DNA of 64,000 bases from WTFY01 sp965220895 (GTDB taxonomy: Bacteria > Pseudomonadota > Gammaproteobacteria > UBA4575): NCBI GenBank assembly GCA_965220895.1, contig OZ244850.1:1550001-1614000 (forward strand), read 5' to 3'. The translations under genes and the position numbers were made by a program. Numbering within the stretch: the stretch's first letter is position 1; each line of letters starts with the position of its first letter. The notes below the pieces were generated by a model. The model did not search any database. It saw only the letters and a list, made by a program, of their open reading frames with translations, and was not told the origin of the DNA. Shown in pieces: positions 8,214 through 14,994 of this stretch.

Positions 8214-8336
8214 TCAGAAATGGAGCAAGAGCCAGATGCGCTCGGCGACTTCTCGGATGTCGACAGTTTGGCCGGCGAACACGATGCTGAAGTCGATCTT
8301 GCGCTGTCCAATGCAGATGCATCCGCACTGTGTGAC
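8214..8336 (-). mobile_element. C-terminal remnant of an IS481-like integrase/transposase
   Basis: On the minus strand an open stretch ending at TGA (8214-8216) reads 'CICIGQRKIDFSIVFAGQTV' then 'DIREVAERIWLLLHF'. I recognise this as the C-terminal segment of IS481-type rve-integrase transposases (pattern ...VFAGQxVgvrEVxxxIWLV...). The catalytic DDE core is absent, no inverted repeats are visible, and the frame is closed upstream by a stop near 8334-8336. It is a dead fragment marking past insertion activity. Similarity is by memory of the family, not by search. Confidence 0.55.
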
Positions 8337-8392
8337 TTAGGTAGTACGGTTACGGAAGGGGTATTGCGGGCATTCCGGGAAATGCAAGCCCT

Positions 8393-9019
8393 TTAGAAAA
8401 GTACGCCATCAACGTGAACTCTCATTTCACGTCTTATACCGTGTTCGAGAGGACATAGGTACACCTGCACTCCTTCTGTTCGAGCAAATTTGAATACTGG
8501 AACTAAATCACTGTCCCCTGCCACAACTACAATTGCATCTACAGTGTTTTTCATGGCTAACCTCGCAATGTCCAGGCCGATCCTTAAATCTACTCCTTTC
8601 TGCTTAATATCGGGCACTAGGTCATTCGCCGCCAGTTGCCTGTTTCCTAAATCTTCGATTGCGCGTTTTCCCAGTTTCCATTGCGATACTGACACAATCG
8701 ATTCGCCTAATCTCATTGCGATATTTTCGGCAAGCTCCAGATCGCTAATCAATTTACTATGCTGATGATAGATTTTTGTATTGCTTAAATCAGTGGATTT
8801 TTTGTCTATAGGGTTTTTAATAACACCTTTAGCCGGATGCGCGTGATAGAAATAAGTTCGTAACAAGTGAAATTTGTGTCCAATAACAGGGTGCCTGCCA
8901 ATGCTATCAATCAAATTTAAAATATCTTTAGAATCTGGAAATTTTTGAGGTTGATTTATTTTGGCCAGCTTGTGTATTGCAAAAGCGCCATCAATGAATG
9001 TTGCATATTTTCTCATCAC
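8393..9019 (-). CDS. NYN domain (LabA/DUF88-like, PIN-fold) putative ribonuclease
   Basis: A 208-residue protein with the NYN pattern: an N-terminal strand with the first acidic residue ('YATFIDGAFA', D10), 'KGVDLRIGLDIARLA' carrying mid-domain aspartates, and 'VVVAGDSDLVPVFKFAR' with the D-S-D motif. These acidic residues form the metal site of PIN-fold nucleases, so RNA cleavage is the expected activity. The gene is AT-rich, runs opposite to the ATPase-HNH unit, and lies next to a transposase scrap, all consistent with acquired DNA. The gene ends in 'HVDGVLF'; tandem starts MM make the first ATG (9019) or the second equally possible. Confidence 0.85.
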   Translation of the reverse strand: MMRKYATFIDGAFAIHKLAKINQPQKFPDSKDILNLIDSIGRHPVIGHKFHLLRTYFYHAHPAKGVIKNPIDKKSTDLSNTKIYHQHSKLISDLELAENIAMRLGESIVSVSQWKLGKRAIEDLGNRQLAANDLVPDIKQKGVDLRIGLDIARLAMKNTVDAIVVVAGDSDLVPVFKFARTEGVQVYLCPLEHGIRREMRVHVDGVLF

Positions 9020-9447
9020 AAAAAAACGGCAGGCATCATCGTGGCTGAATAGATGAATCTACTCAACACTTGGATCAGGGACGACAATGCCCGCCTCTTT
9101 CTATCAGTGTATATTATAAAGGGGATCGATTAGAAACGTCCATTGTGTAAGGTATCTTGAGGGGTCTTGCTACATATGGCCCCTAATTAGGTTCTTGCAA
9201 AAACTCTCAATGATCTGTATGGAAATACCAAGTAGGGTGGTGCTCTATAGTCAAGCTTGGCCTACAAGAAGTTGATATACATCAGTAACTCTATCCCAGG
9301 AATACGACAAACACTGGTCACAATGGAGTTGGTGATTTGGAGTTGTCGGTCAGAACAGGGAATGATCTGGAGTTCGTCAAGCTGTCACATTTGGCAATCG
9401 ATCTCGCATGTCGCACAACACCGGATAATTAGGTTTGAGGAGAAACC
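9020..9447. promoter_or_regulatory. 428-bp intergenic region upstream of the symporter gene, with TGGAGTT repeats
   Basis: No gene is evident. The right part carries TGGAGTT at 9324, 9338 and 9368; the last two lie in a 12-bp repeat TGAT(T/C)TGGAGTT starting at 9333 and 9363, exactly 30 bp apart. These may be regulator sites for the downstream transporter, or chance. The left part is AT-rich and probably holds the promoter of the divergent NYN gene. A strong ribosome-binding site GAGGAG lies at 9436-9441. Confidence 0.35.
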
Positions 9448-10314
9448 ATGGGATTTGTGACTGACGTCGTTTTGCCACTGGCGCTGGCTTTCATCATGCT
9501 GGCGCTCGGGCTGGGGCTCACCTTCGATGATTTTGTCCGGGTGGTGCGCCGCCCGCGCGATTTTGCAGTAGGCGCTGTATCACAGATCCTCGTGCTGCCA
9601 GCAATCGCTTTCCTGCTTGCTAGCCTTTGGCCGATGGCACCGGAACTGGCACTTGGGCTGATGATCATTGCTGCGGCCCCGGGCGGTGTGACCTCCAACC
9701 TCCTGACCGCGTTTGCGCGTGGCGATGTCGCCCTGTCAATTTCGCTGACCGCGGTGATCAGCCTGTTGAGCGTAATCACGATCCCGTTCGTGGTTGTGTT
9801 CGCCTATGGTCATTTCATCGGTGAGCAGGCGGTGCAGGACATCACGGTCGCCGACACCGCGATCAGTGTCTTCCTGATCGTCACCATTCCGGTGCTGGCC
9901 GGCTTGCTTGTGCGCCGTTTTGCCGAGAACTTTGCGCTGCGGGTTGAGCCGTCGGCACGTACCGTATCCGCCGTGCTGTTCGTGCTGGTGCTTGCTGGAG
10001 CCATCTACCAGGAACGCAACAATCTTGCCTCCTATTATGCCCAAGCCGGACTGGCCACTTTTGCGCTGAACGTGATCATGATGGTGACGGCTTACCTGTT
10101 GGCGCGGTGGTTTGCGAGCGGTGCGAAACAGCGAACCGCGATTGCGATGGAGTGCGGATTGCAGAACGGGACGCTGGCAATCGCGATTGCGGTGCTTTTG
10201 TTCGGCGGCGGGCTTGCAACGGTGCCAGCGACCACCTACAGCCTCACCATGTTCGTGACCGCACTGATCTATGTTGCGGTGCTGCGACGCACTGGGTCAC
10301 AACCGCCTGTGTAA
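9448..10314 (+). CDS. Bile acid:sodium symporter (BASS) family transporter
   Basis: A 288-residue inner-membrane protein with about nine or ten hydrophobic segments and the BASS-family hallmark 'AAAPGGVTSNLLTAFARGDVA' region (split here: GGVTSN then LARGDVA-like) and 'ECGLQNGTLAIAIA' near the C-terminus, both of which line the sodium/substrate site in this fold. Family members move organic anions such as pyruvate, pantoate or sulfonated and steroid acids with sodium. The substrate cannot be told here. The start ATG is supported by GAGGAG seven bases upstream. It is the first gene after the AT-rich accessory block and has more core-like composition. A hairpin follows directly. Confidence 0.85.
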   Translation: MGFVTDVVLPLALAFIMLALGLGLTFDDFVRVVRRPRDFAVGAVSQILVLPAIAFLLASLWPMAPELALGLMIIAAAPGGVTSNLLTAFARGDVALSISLTAVISLLSVITIPFVVVFAYGHFIGEQAVQDITVADTAISVFLIVTIPVLAGLLVRRFAENFALRVEPSARTVSAVLFVLVLAGAIYQERNNLASYYAQAGLATFALNVIMMVTAYLLARWFASGAKQRTAIAMECGLQNGTLAIAIAVLLFGGGLATVPATTYSLTMFVTALIYVAVLRRTGSQPPV

Positions 10315-10320
10315 TGGGCG

Positions 10321-10347
10321 GATGATCCAGTTGACGGCTGGATCATC
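10321..10347 (+). terminator. Hairpin after the symporter gene, possible terminator
   Basis: A perfect 10-bp inverted repeat, GATGATCCAG / CTGGATCATC, with a 7-base loop starts 6 bases after the symporter stop codon. The downstream tract is only weakly T-rich (TGTTGAATT), so termination may be inefficient or Rho-aided. Confidence 0.5.
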
Positions 10348-10412
10348 TGTTGAATTAAAATACTTAAATCCTGCAATAGTCGAATTATTCAAGGAAAGGC
10401 TATGGTACATGA

Positions 10413-10607
10413 TACGAAGTTTGGAAGTCCCTGCAGCAGTTGCCTAAAGGGATGCGCAGTCAGGCCGTGGCCGAACGGTTGCGGCGTGAACGGAGGTGGG
10501 AAGCAGCCCGGAGAATGGATGAGTTGCGTGAAAATCTGCCCCCACCGGACGGTACCGTCGACATTGCAGAGATTCTGCGCAAGGATCGGGCAAGGGATGG
10601 TGCATGA
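10413..10607 (+). pseudogene. Antitoxin gene remnant (ribbon-helix-helix/VapB-like), N-terminus lost
   Basis: The frame is open from 10413, after a TGA at 10410-10412, and reads 'LQQLPKGMRSQAVAERLRRE' followed by 'MDELRENLPPPDGTVDIAEILRKDRARDGA' in two parts. This matches the C-terminal two thirds of ribbon-helix-helix antitoxins, where 'LPKGxRSxxVxEALR' follows the DNA-binding strand. No start codon precedes the strand region, and the first ATG (10452) would lack the DNA-binding part. The stop overlaps the ATG of the next frame by ATGA, as in VapBC-type operons. Confidence 0.55.
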
Positions 10608-10756
10608 CCACTGCCACTGATGCCTTGGTCATTCTCAGGTGGAGGTTGTCGCAGCTTTCCGGTGTTTGTGGTTCCCTTCGCAGGTCACAATGTGTACCCT
10701 ACGCGCTCGGGACATCTTGCAGTCCACATAGCACAAAGCGTGGGGAGAGTGCCTGA
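10604..10756 (+). pseudogene. PIN-toxin (VapC-like) gene remnant
   Basis: ATG at 10604 overlaps the antitoxin stop. The first eleven residues, MTTATDALVIL, resemble the first strand of PIN toxins, including the first metal-binding Asp (D6). After that the frame continues for about 39 codons with no PIN-like features and stops at 10754-10756, far short of the usual ~130 residues. It is therefore a truncated toxin whose remainder was lost or replaced by thrS leader DNA. Confidence 0.45.
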
Positions 10757-10822
10757 TGCGGACCGGAAGACACATTTTGGAAACAAGTGGCCCTTGGTAT
10801 CGGTCACCACTGGAGAATCTGC
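10757..10822 (+). promoter_or_regulatory. thrS leader region
   Basis: Short segment between the toxin remnant and thrS. In enteric bacteria thrS is autoregulated by ThrRS binding tRNA-like hairpins in its leader. I could not fold a convincing operator here. A ribosome-binding site TGGAGAA lies at about 10811-10817, upstream of ATG 10823. Confidence 0.35.
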
Positions 10823-12730
10823 ATGCCAACCATCACCCTGCCTGACGGCACCCAGAAAGAATTTACCGACCCGGTCACGATCCAGCAGGTCGCGGAATCC
10901 ATCGGCCCTGGACTTGCCAAGGCGACCATTGCCGGGCGCATCGACGGACAACTGGCCGATGCCTGCGTCAGCATCACCGAGGATGCCTCCGTGGAGATCG
11001 TCACCAGCAAGGACCCGGACGGGGTCGACATCATCCGCCATTCCTTTGCCCACCTGATGGGGCATGCGATCAAGCAGTTGTATCCCACCGCCAAGATGGC
11101 GATTGGGCCGGTCATCGAGAACGGCTTCTACTACGACGTGGACTACGAGCGCTCCTTTACCCCGGAGGATCTGGAAGCCATTGAAAAACGCATGGGCGAG
11201 TTGATCGTGCAGGACTACGATGTCGTCCGCGAAGTAGTCAGCCGCACCCAGGCGGTGGAGGCGTTCCGGGAGCGCCATGAAGACTACAAGGTCGAGATTG
11301 CCACCGAGATTCCAGACGATGAGATCATCGCGCTCTACCACCACCAGGAATACACCGACATGTGCCGCGGCCCGCACGTGCCCAACACGCGCCACCTGCG
11401 CGCGTTCAAGCTGACCCGCCTGGCCGGCTCGTACTGGCGCGGCGATGCCAGCAACAAGATGCTGCAGCGCATCTACGGTACGGCCTGGGCCGACAAGAAG
11501 CAGCTCAAGCACTACCTGACCCAGCTCGAGGAGGCGCAAAAGCGCGACCACCGCAAGCTCGGCAAGCAGATGGACCTGTTCCACTTCCAGGACGAGGCCC
11601 CGGGCATGGTGTTCTGGCACGAACGCGGGCTGATCCTGTACCAGCAGGTCGAATCCTATGTCCGCGAGAAGATCCGCTCGCAGGGCTACCAGGAGGTATC
11701 CACCCCGCAGATCCTGGACCGCAAGCTGTGGGAGAAGTCCGGGCACTGGGACAAGTTCGGTGAGATGATTTTCGCCACGCAGTCGGAAAACCGCGAGTAC
11801 GCGATCAAGCCGATGAACTGCCCCGGGCACGTGCAGATCTACAACCAGGGCCTGAAAAGCTACCGGGACTTGCCGTTCAAGCTTTCCGAGTTCGGCCTGG
11901 TGCACCGCAACGAACCCTCCGGCACCCTGCACGGCCTGCTGCGGGCCAGGCGCTTCGTGCAGGACGACGCCCATGTTTTCTGTACCCGGGACCAGCTTGG
12001 CGAGGAGGTGCGCGAACTCATCGACCTGACCTTCGAGGTCTACCGCGACTTCGGCTTCGAGAGCATCGATCTGGCCTTCTCGACCCGACCGGAGAAGCGC
12101 GTCGGCGAGGACAGTCTCTGGGATGAGGCCGAGGCGGCACTGCAGCAGGTGCTGGAGGCGCAGGGCCTGGAATACAAGCTGCAGCCGGGCGAGGGCGCAT
12201 TCTACGGGCCCAAGGTCGAGTTCACGCTGCGCGACAGCATCGGGCGGGTGTGGCAGTGCGGCACGATCCAGGTGGATTTCTCCATGCCGGGGCGACTCGA
12301 TGCCACCTACGTGGCCGAAGACGGCTCGCGCCAGGTGCCGGTCATGATCCACCGCGCGATCCTGGGTTCGCTGGAGCGGTTCATCGGAATCCTGATCGAG
12401 AACTATGCCGGCGACCTGCCGTTCTGGCTGGCTCCCGTGCAGGCGGTTTTGCTGAATATCACGGACCGCCAGGCCGAGCATGTGCGCTCGGCAGAAGAAA
12501 TGCTTAGGAATCAAGGCTTCAGGGTGATCTCCGACTTGAGAAATGAAAAGATTGGCTTTAAGATTCGAGAGCACACGATCACACACATCCCGTACATGCT
12601 GGTGGCGGGCGATCGTGAAGTGGCTGCAAATCAGTTGGCCGTTCGCACACGTGGAGGTGAAGACCTGGGACCGATGGCACTCGAGGCCATCGTGCAGAGG
12701 TTCATGGAACACGGGGTGGGCGGCCATTAA
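10823..12730 (+). CDS. thrS: Threonyl-tRNA synthetase
   Basis: A 635-residue class II synthetase that charges tRNA-Thr. The N-terminal TGS domain starts at 'TITLPDGTQKEF'. The editing domain has 'RHSFAHLMGHAIKQLYP' (HxxxH) and the distal Cys-containing 'MCRGPHVP'. The catalytic core includes 'MNCPGHVQIY' with zinc ligand C333, 'HRNEPSGTLHGLLRARRF' and 'QDDAHVFC'. A C-terminal anticodon-binding domain ends the protein. I chose ATG 10823 because it matches the family N-terminus (E. coli 642 residues) and has an upstream ribosome-binding site; an in-frame upstream start at 10787 would add twelve non-conserved residues. It is followed after 19 bp by infC, the standard order. Confidence 0.98.
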   Translation: MPTITLPDGTQKEFTDPVTIQQVAESIGPGLAKATIAGRIDGQLADACVSITEDASVEIVTSKDPDGVDIIRHSFAHLMGHAIKQLYPTAKMAIGPVIENGFYYDVDYERSFTPEDLEAIEKRMGELIVQDYDVVREVVSRTQAVEAFRERHEDYKVEIATEIPDDEIIALYHHQEYTDMCRGPHVPNTRHLRAFKLTRLAGSYWRGDASNKMLQRIYGTAWADKKQLKHYLTQLEEAQKRDHRKLGKQMDLFHFQDEAPGMVFWHERGLILYQQVESYVREKIRSQGYQEVSTPQILDRKLWEKSGHWDKFGEMIFATQSENREYAIKPMNCPGHVQIYNQGLKSYRDLPFKLSEFGLVHRNEPSGTLHGLLRARRFVQDDAHVFCTRDQLGEEVRELIDLTFEVYRDFGFESIDLAFSTRPEKRVGEDSLWDEAEAALQQVLEAQGLEYKLQPGEGAFYGPKVEFTLRDSIGRVWQCGTIQVDFSMPGRLDATYVAEDGSRQVPVMIHRAILGSLERFIGILIENYAGDLPFWLAPVQAVLLNITDRQAEHVRSAEEMLRNQGFRVISDLRNEKIGFKIREHTITHIPYMLVAGDREVAANQLAVRTRGGEDLGPMALEAIVQRFMEHGVGGH

Positions 12731-12749
12731 TTTTTAGGAGGACTGGAAT

Positions 12750-13271
12750 ATTAGCGTAGCGAAAGTAACCCGATTGAATGAGGAAATTACCGGGCAGGAA
12801 GTCCGACTGATCGGACTGGACGGCGAGAACGTGGGCGTGGTGGACATCAGTGAAGCCCAGCAGATTGCACAGGAAGCCGAACTTGACCTGGTAGAGATTG
12901 CCCCGAATGCCACCCCTCCCGTATGCCGGGTCATGGACTACGGCAAGTTCAAGTTTCAGCAGAGCAAGAAGGCCCAGGTCGCCAGGAAGAAGCAGAAACT
13001 GATCCATGTGAAGGAAATCAAGTTCCGCCCAGGTACGGAGCAAGGCGATTATCAGGTTAAGCTGAGAAAGATCATCGAATTTTTAACGAACGGCGACAAG
13101 ACCAAGGTGACCGTTCGCTTCCGGGGCCGGGAGATGATGCATCAGGAACTGGGAGGCGTGTTGCTGGACCGCATCGAGAAGGACCTGGAGCCCTACGGCG
13201 AAGTGGAACAACGGCCCAAAATGGAGGGACGCCAACTGGTCATGGTGTTCACTCCGCTGCGTAAAAAATGA
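12750..13271 (+). CDS. infC: Translation initiation factor IF-3, ATT start codon
   Basis: A 173-residue protein that binds the 30S subunit and checks the start codon-initiator tRNA pairing. The true N-terminus (I/M-S-V-A-K-V-T-R-L-N-E-E-I) begins at an ATT codon at 12750, preceded by the ribosome-binding site AGGAGG at 12736-12741. The first conventional start downstream (TTG 12774) would cut off conserved residues. An AUU start is conserved in enterobacterial infC, where IF-3 represses its own translation by rejecting non-canonical starts; the same control is expected here. The C-terminal domain carries 'VKEIKFRPGTEQGDYQVKL' and 'VTVRFRGREMMH'. Confidence 0.97.
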   Translation: MSVAKVTRLNEEITGQEVRLIGLDGENVGVVDISEAQQIAQEAELDLVEIAPNATPPVCRVMDYGKFKFQQSKKAQVARKKQKLIHVKEIKFRPGTEQGDYQVKLRKIIEFLTNGDKTKVTVRFRGREMMHQELGGVLLDRIEKDLEPYGEVEQRPKMEGRQLVMVFTPLRKK

Positions 13272-13290
13272 ATCCGTCAGGAATACAGAT

Positions 13291-13488
13291 ATGCCCAAAC
13301 TAAAGACAAACCGTGGCGCAGCCAAGCGCTTCAAGAAAACTGCAGGCGGTGGCTTCAAGCGCATCCAGTCCCATGGCCGCCACATCCTGACGAAGAAAAG
13401 CACCAAGCGTAAACGCCAGTTGCGCGCAGGCACGACCATTGCCGATGCGGACGTGAAATCCGTACGGCAGATGCTGCCCTACGCATGA
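13291..13488 (+). CDS. rpmI: 50S ribosomal protein L35
   Basis: A 65-residue, very basic protein of the large subunit with the family signature 'MPKLKTNRGAAKRFKKTAGG' at the start and 'SHGRHILTKKSTKRKRQLR' in the middle. It lies 19 bp after infC and 33 bp before rplT, the universal infC-rpmI-rplT arrangement, in which L20 normally represses rpmI and rplT translation. Confidence 0.98.
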   Translation: MPKLKTNRGAAKRFKKTAGGGFKRIQSHGRHILTKKSTKRKRQLRAGTTIADADVKSVRQMLPYA

Positions 13489-13521
13489 CGCCCGTGGCCT
13501 GAGGAAACCTGGAGAGAATCG

Positions 13522-13875
13522 ATGCCAAGAGCAAAAAGGGCCGTGGTGGCACGCGCCAGACACAAGAAGATCCTGGCCAAGGCCAAGGGATATTACGGCG
13601 CCCGCAAGAGCACCTTCCGTGTCGCCAAGCAGGCGGTGATCAAGGCGGGGCAGTATGCCTACCGTGACCGCAGGCAGCGAAAGCGCCAGTTCCGGTCCCT
13701 GTGGATCGTGCGCATCAATGCGGCGGCGCGGCAGTTCGATCTGTCGTACAGCCGGCTGATGGACGGACTGAACAAGGCCTCCGTGCAGATTGACCGCAAG
13801 GTACTGGCGGACCTCGCCGTTCATGATATCGATACGTTTGGCAAAATCGCCGAAAGGGCGAAGGCAAGCTTGTAG
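13522..13875 (+). CDS. rplT: 50S ribosomal protein L20
   Basis: A 117-residue basic protein needed early in 50S assembly, binding 23S rRNA. The family signature 'KAKGYYGARKSTFRVAKQAV' and 'YAYRDRRQRKRQFRSLWI' are present, and length equals the usual 117-119. A ribosome-binding site GGAGAGAATCG lies before ATG 13522. In gammaproteobacteria L20 also acts as an mRNA repressor of its operon. A strong hairpin follows the gene. Confidence 0.98.
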   Translation: MPRAKRAVVARARHKKILAKAKGYYGARKSTFRVAKQAVIKAGQYAYRDRRQRKRQFRSLWIVRINAAARQFDLSYSRLMDGLNKASVQIDRKVLADLAVHDIDTFGKIAERAKASL

Positions 13876-13925
13876 GTTTTCTTGAATGCCGTTGATGGTT
13901 GCCTGACCGCCGGTAGAAAGTTTGT

Positions 13926-13956
13926 AAAAGGGAAAGGCTTTGCCTTTCCCTTTTTG
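13926..13956 (+). terminator. Strong hairpin between rplT and pheS (terminator or pheST attenuator)
   Basis: A perfect 12-bp stem, AAAGGGAAAGGC (13927-13938) with its complement GCCTTTCCCTTT (13942-13953) and a TTT loop, is followed by a short T run. This is a classic intrinsic terminator. In E. coli pheST expression is controlled by attenuation at this spot; no Phe-rich leader peptide was seen in the 50 bases before it, so simple partial termination is equally likely. Confidence 0.85.
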
Positions 13957-13982
13957 TTTGAACCCCGGGTGTTGACGAACTG

Positions 13983-14984
13983 ATGACTGATCTTGATTCC
14001 CTGGAGGCTGCGGCGCTTGGAGAGATCCGCCAAGCCCAGGATGCCGATGCCCTGGATGGCGTGCGTGTGCGTTATCTGGGCAAGAAGGGCGTACTCACGG
14101 AACGACTGAAGACACTGGGCACGCTGCCGAGTGAGGAGCGTCCCGCTGCCGGGCAGGCCATCAACCGTATCAAATCCAGCCTTCAGCAGGCGATCGCCGA
14201 GAAGAAATCCGGCTTCGAGCAGTCCGACCTGCAACACCGGCTAGGTCACGAAGCCCTGGATGTCACCCTGCCGGGGCGACGCCAGGACCTCGGCAGCCTG
14301 CACCCGGTCACGCACACGCGGATCCGCATCCGTGAGTATTTCGAGCGGTTCGGATTCTCGGTGGAAGAGGGGCCCGAGGTGGAGGACGAGTTCCACAATT
14401 TCGAAGCCCTGAACATCCCGGCACATCATCCTGCACGGGCCATGCATGACACCTTTTACTTCGGCGACGGCATGCTGTTGCGAACGCACACCTCATCGGT
14501 GCAGATCCGCTACATGCAACACAACAGCCCACCCCTTCGCATCATCGCACCCGGCCGGGTCTACCGCTGCGACTCGGATCCGACCCACAGCCCCATGTTT
14601 CACCAGGTCGAGGGCCTGTTGGTCGATGAGCACACGTCCTTCGCACATCTGAAGAGCATGCTGGTCAAGTTCCTGCAGACCTTTTTTGAAGATGAAGCCC
14701 TGCAGGTTCGGTTTAGGCCGTCGTATTTCCCGTTCACCGAGCCCTCGGCGGAAATCGACGTCGCCATACCCGGTTCCGAGCCTGGGAATCTGCGCTGGCT
14801 TGAGATACTGGGATGCGGCATGGTGCATCCTGCGGTGTTCGAGCAGGTCGGCATCGACCCCAAGCGCTACCGCGGATACGCGTTCGGCATGGGCGTTGAG
14901 CGCCTCGCCATGCTGCGCTACCAGATCGACGATTTGCGCCTGTTCTTCGAAAACGATCTGCGTTTTCTCAGGCAGTTCGCATGA
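13983..14984 (+). CDS. pheS: Phenylalanyl-tRNA synthetase alpha subunit
   Basis: A 333-residue class II catalytic subunit of the alpha2-beta2 enzyme that charges tRNA-Phe. An N-terminal coiled-coil arm ('VRVRYLGKKGVLTERLKTLG') precedes the catalytic motifs: 'PARAMHDTFYF' (motif 2 region), 'HTSSVQIRYM', 'RVYRCDSDPTHSPMFHQVEG' and motif 3 'GMGVERLAMLRYQIDDLR'. Length matches E. coli (327). The ATG at 13983 gives the family N-terminus. pheT begins 10 bp after the stop. Confidence 0.98.
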   Translation: MTDLDSLEAAALGEIRQAQDADALDGVRVRYLGKKGVLTERLKTLGTLPSEERPAAGQAINRIKSSLQQAIAEKKSGFEQSDLQHRLGHEALDVTLPGRRQDLGSLHPVTHTRIRIREYFERFGFSVEEGPEVEDEFHNFEALNIPAHHPARAMHDTFYFGDGMLLRTHTSSVQIRYMQHNSPPLRIIAPGRVYRCDSDPTHSPMFHQVEGLLVDEHTSFAHLKSMLVKFLQTFFEDEALQVRFRPSYFPFTEPSAEIDVAIPGSEPGNLRWLEILGCGMVHPAVFEQVGIDPKRYRGYAFGMGVERLAMLRYQIDDLRLFFENDLRFLRQFA

Positions 14985-14994
14985 GGTTCACGAC

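Noticed and set aside
8220..8396. 58-codon plus-strand ORF starting ATG 8220
   Set aside because: No ribosome-binding site or family; the opposite strand carries a recognisable transposase tail, so this frame is probably a shadow.
2041..9447. Second copy of the tRNA-Val 3' end that would mark an island attachment site
   Set aside because: No repeat of the T-arm/acceptor sequence was found by eye, and no integrase gene is present.
10402..10620. 72-codon plus-strand ORF starting ATG 10402
   Set aside because: The overlapping frame reads as an antitoxin C-terminus with ATGA coupling to a PIN start, which is better supported.
10685..12727. Long minus-strand open frame (680 codons) opposite thrS
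   Set aside because: It is the antisense shadow of a clear thrS; high GC with codon bias leaves the opposite frame open. No family features.
14686..14994. N-terminal extension of pheT into pheS
   Set aside because: The extension overlaps conserved pheS catalytic sequence; ATG 14995 gives the family start and exact length.
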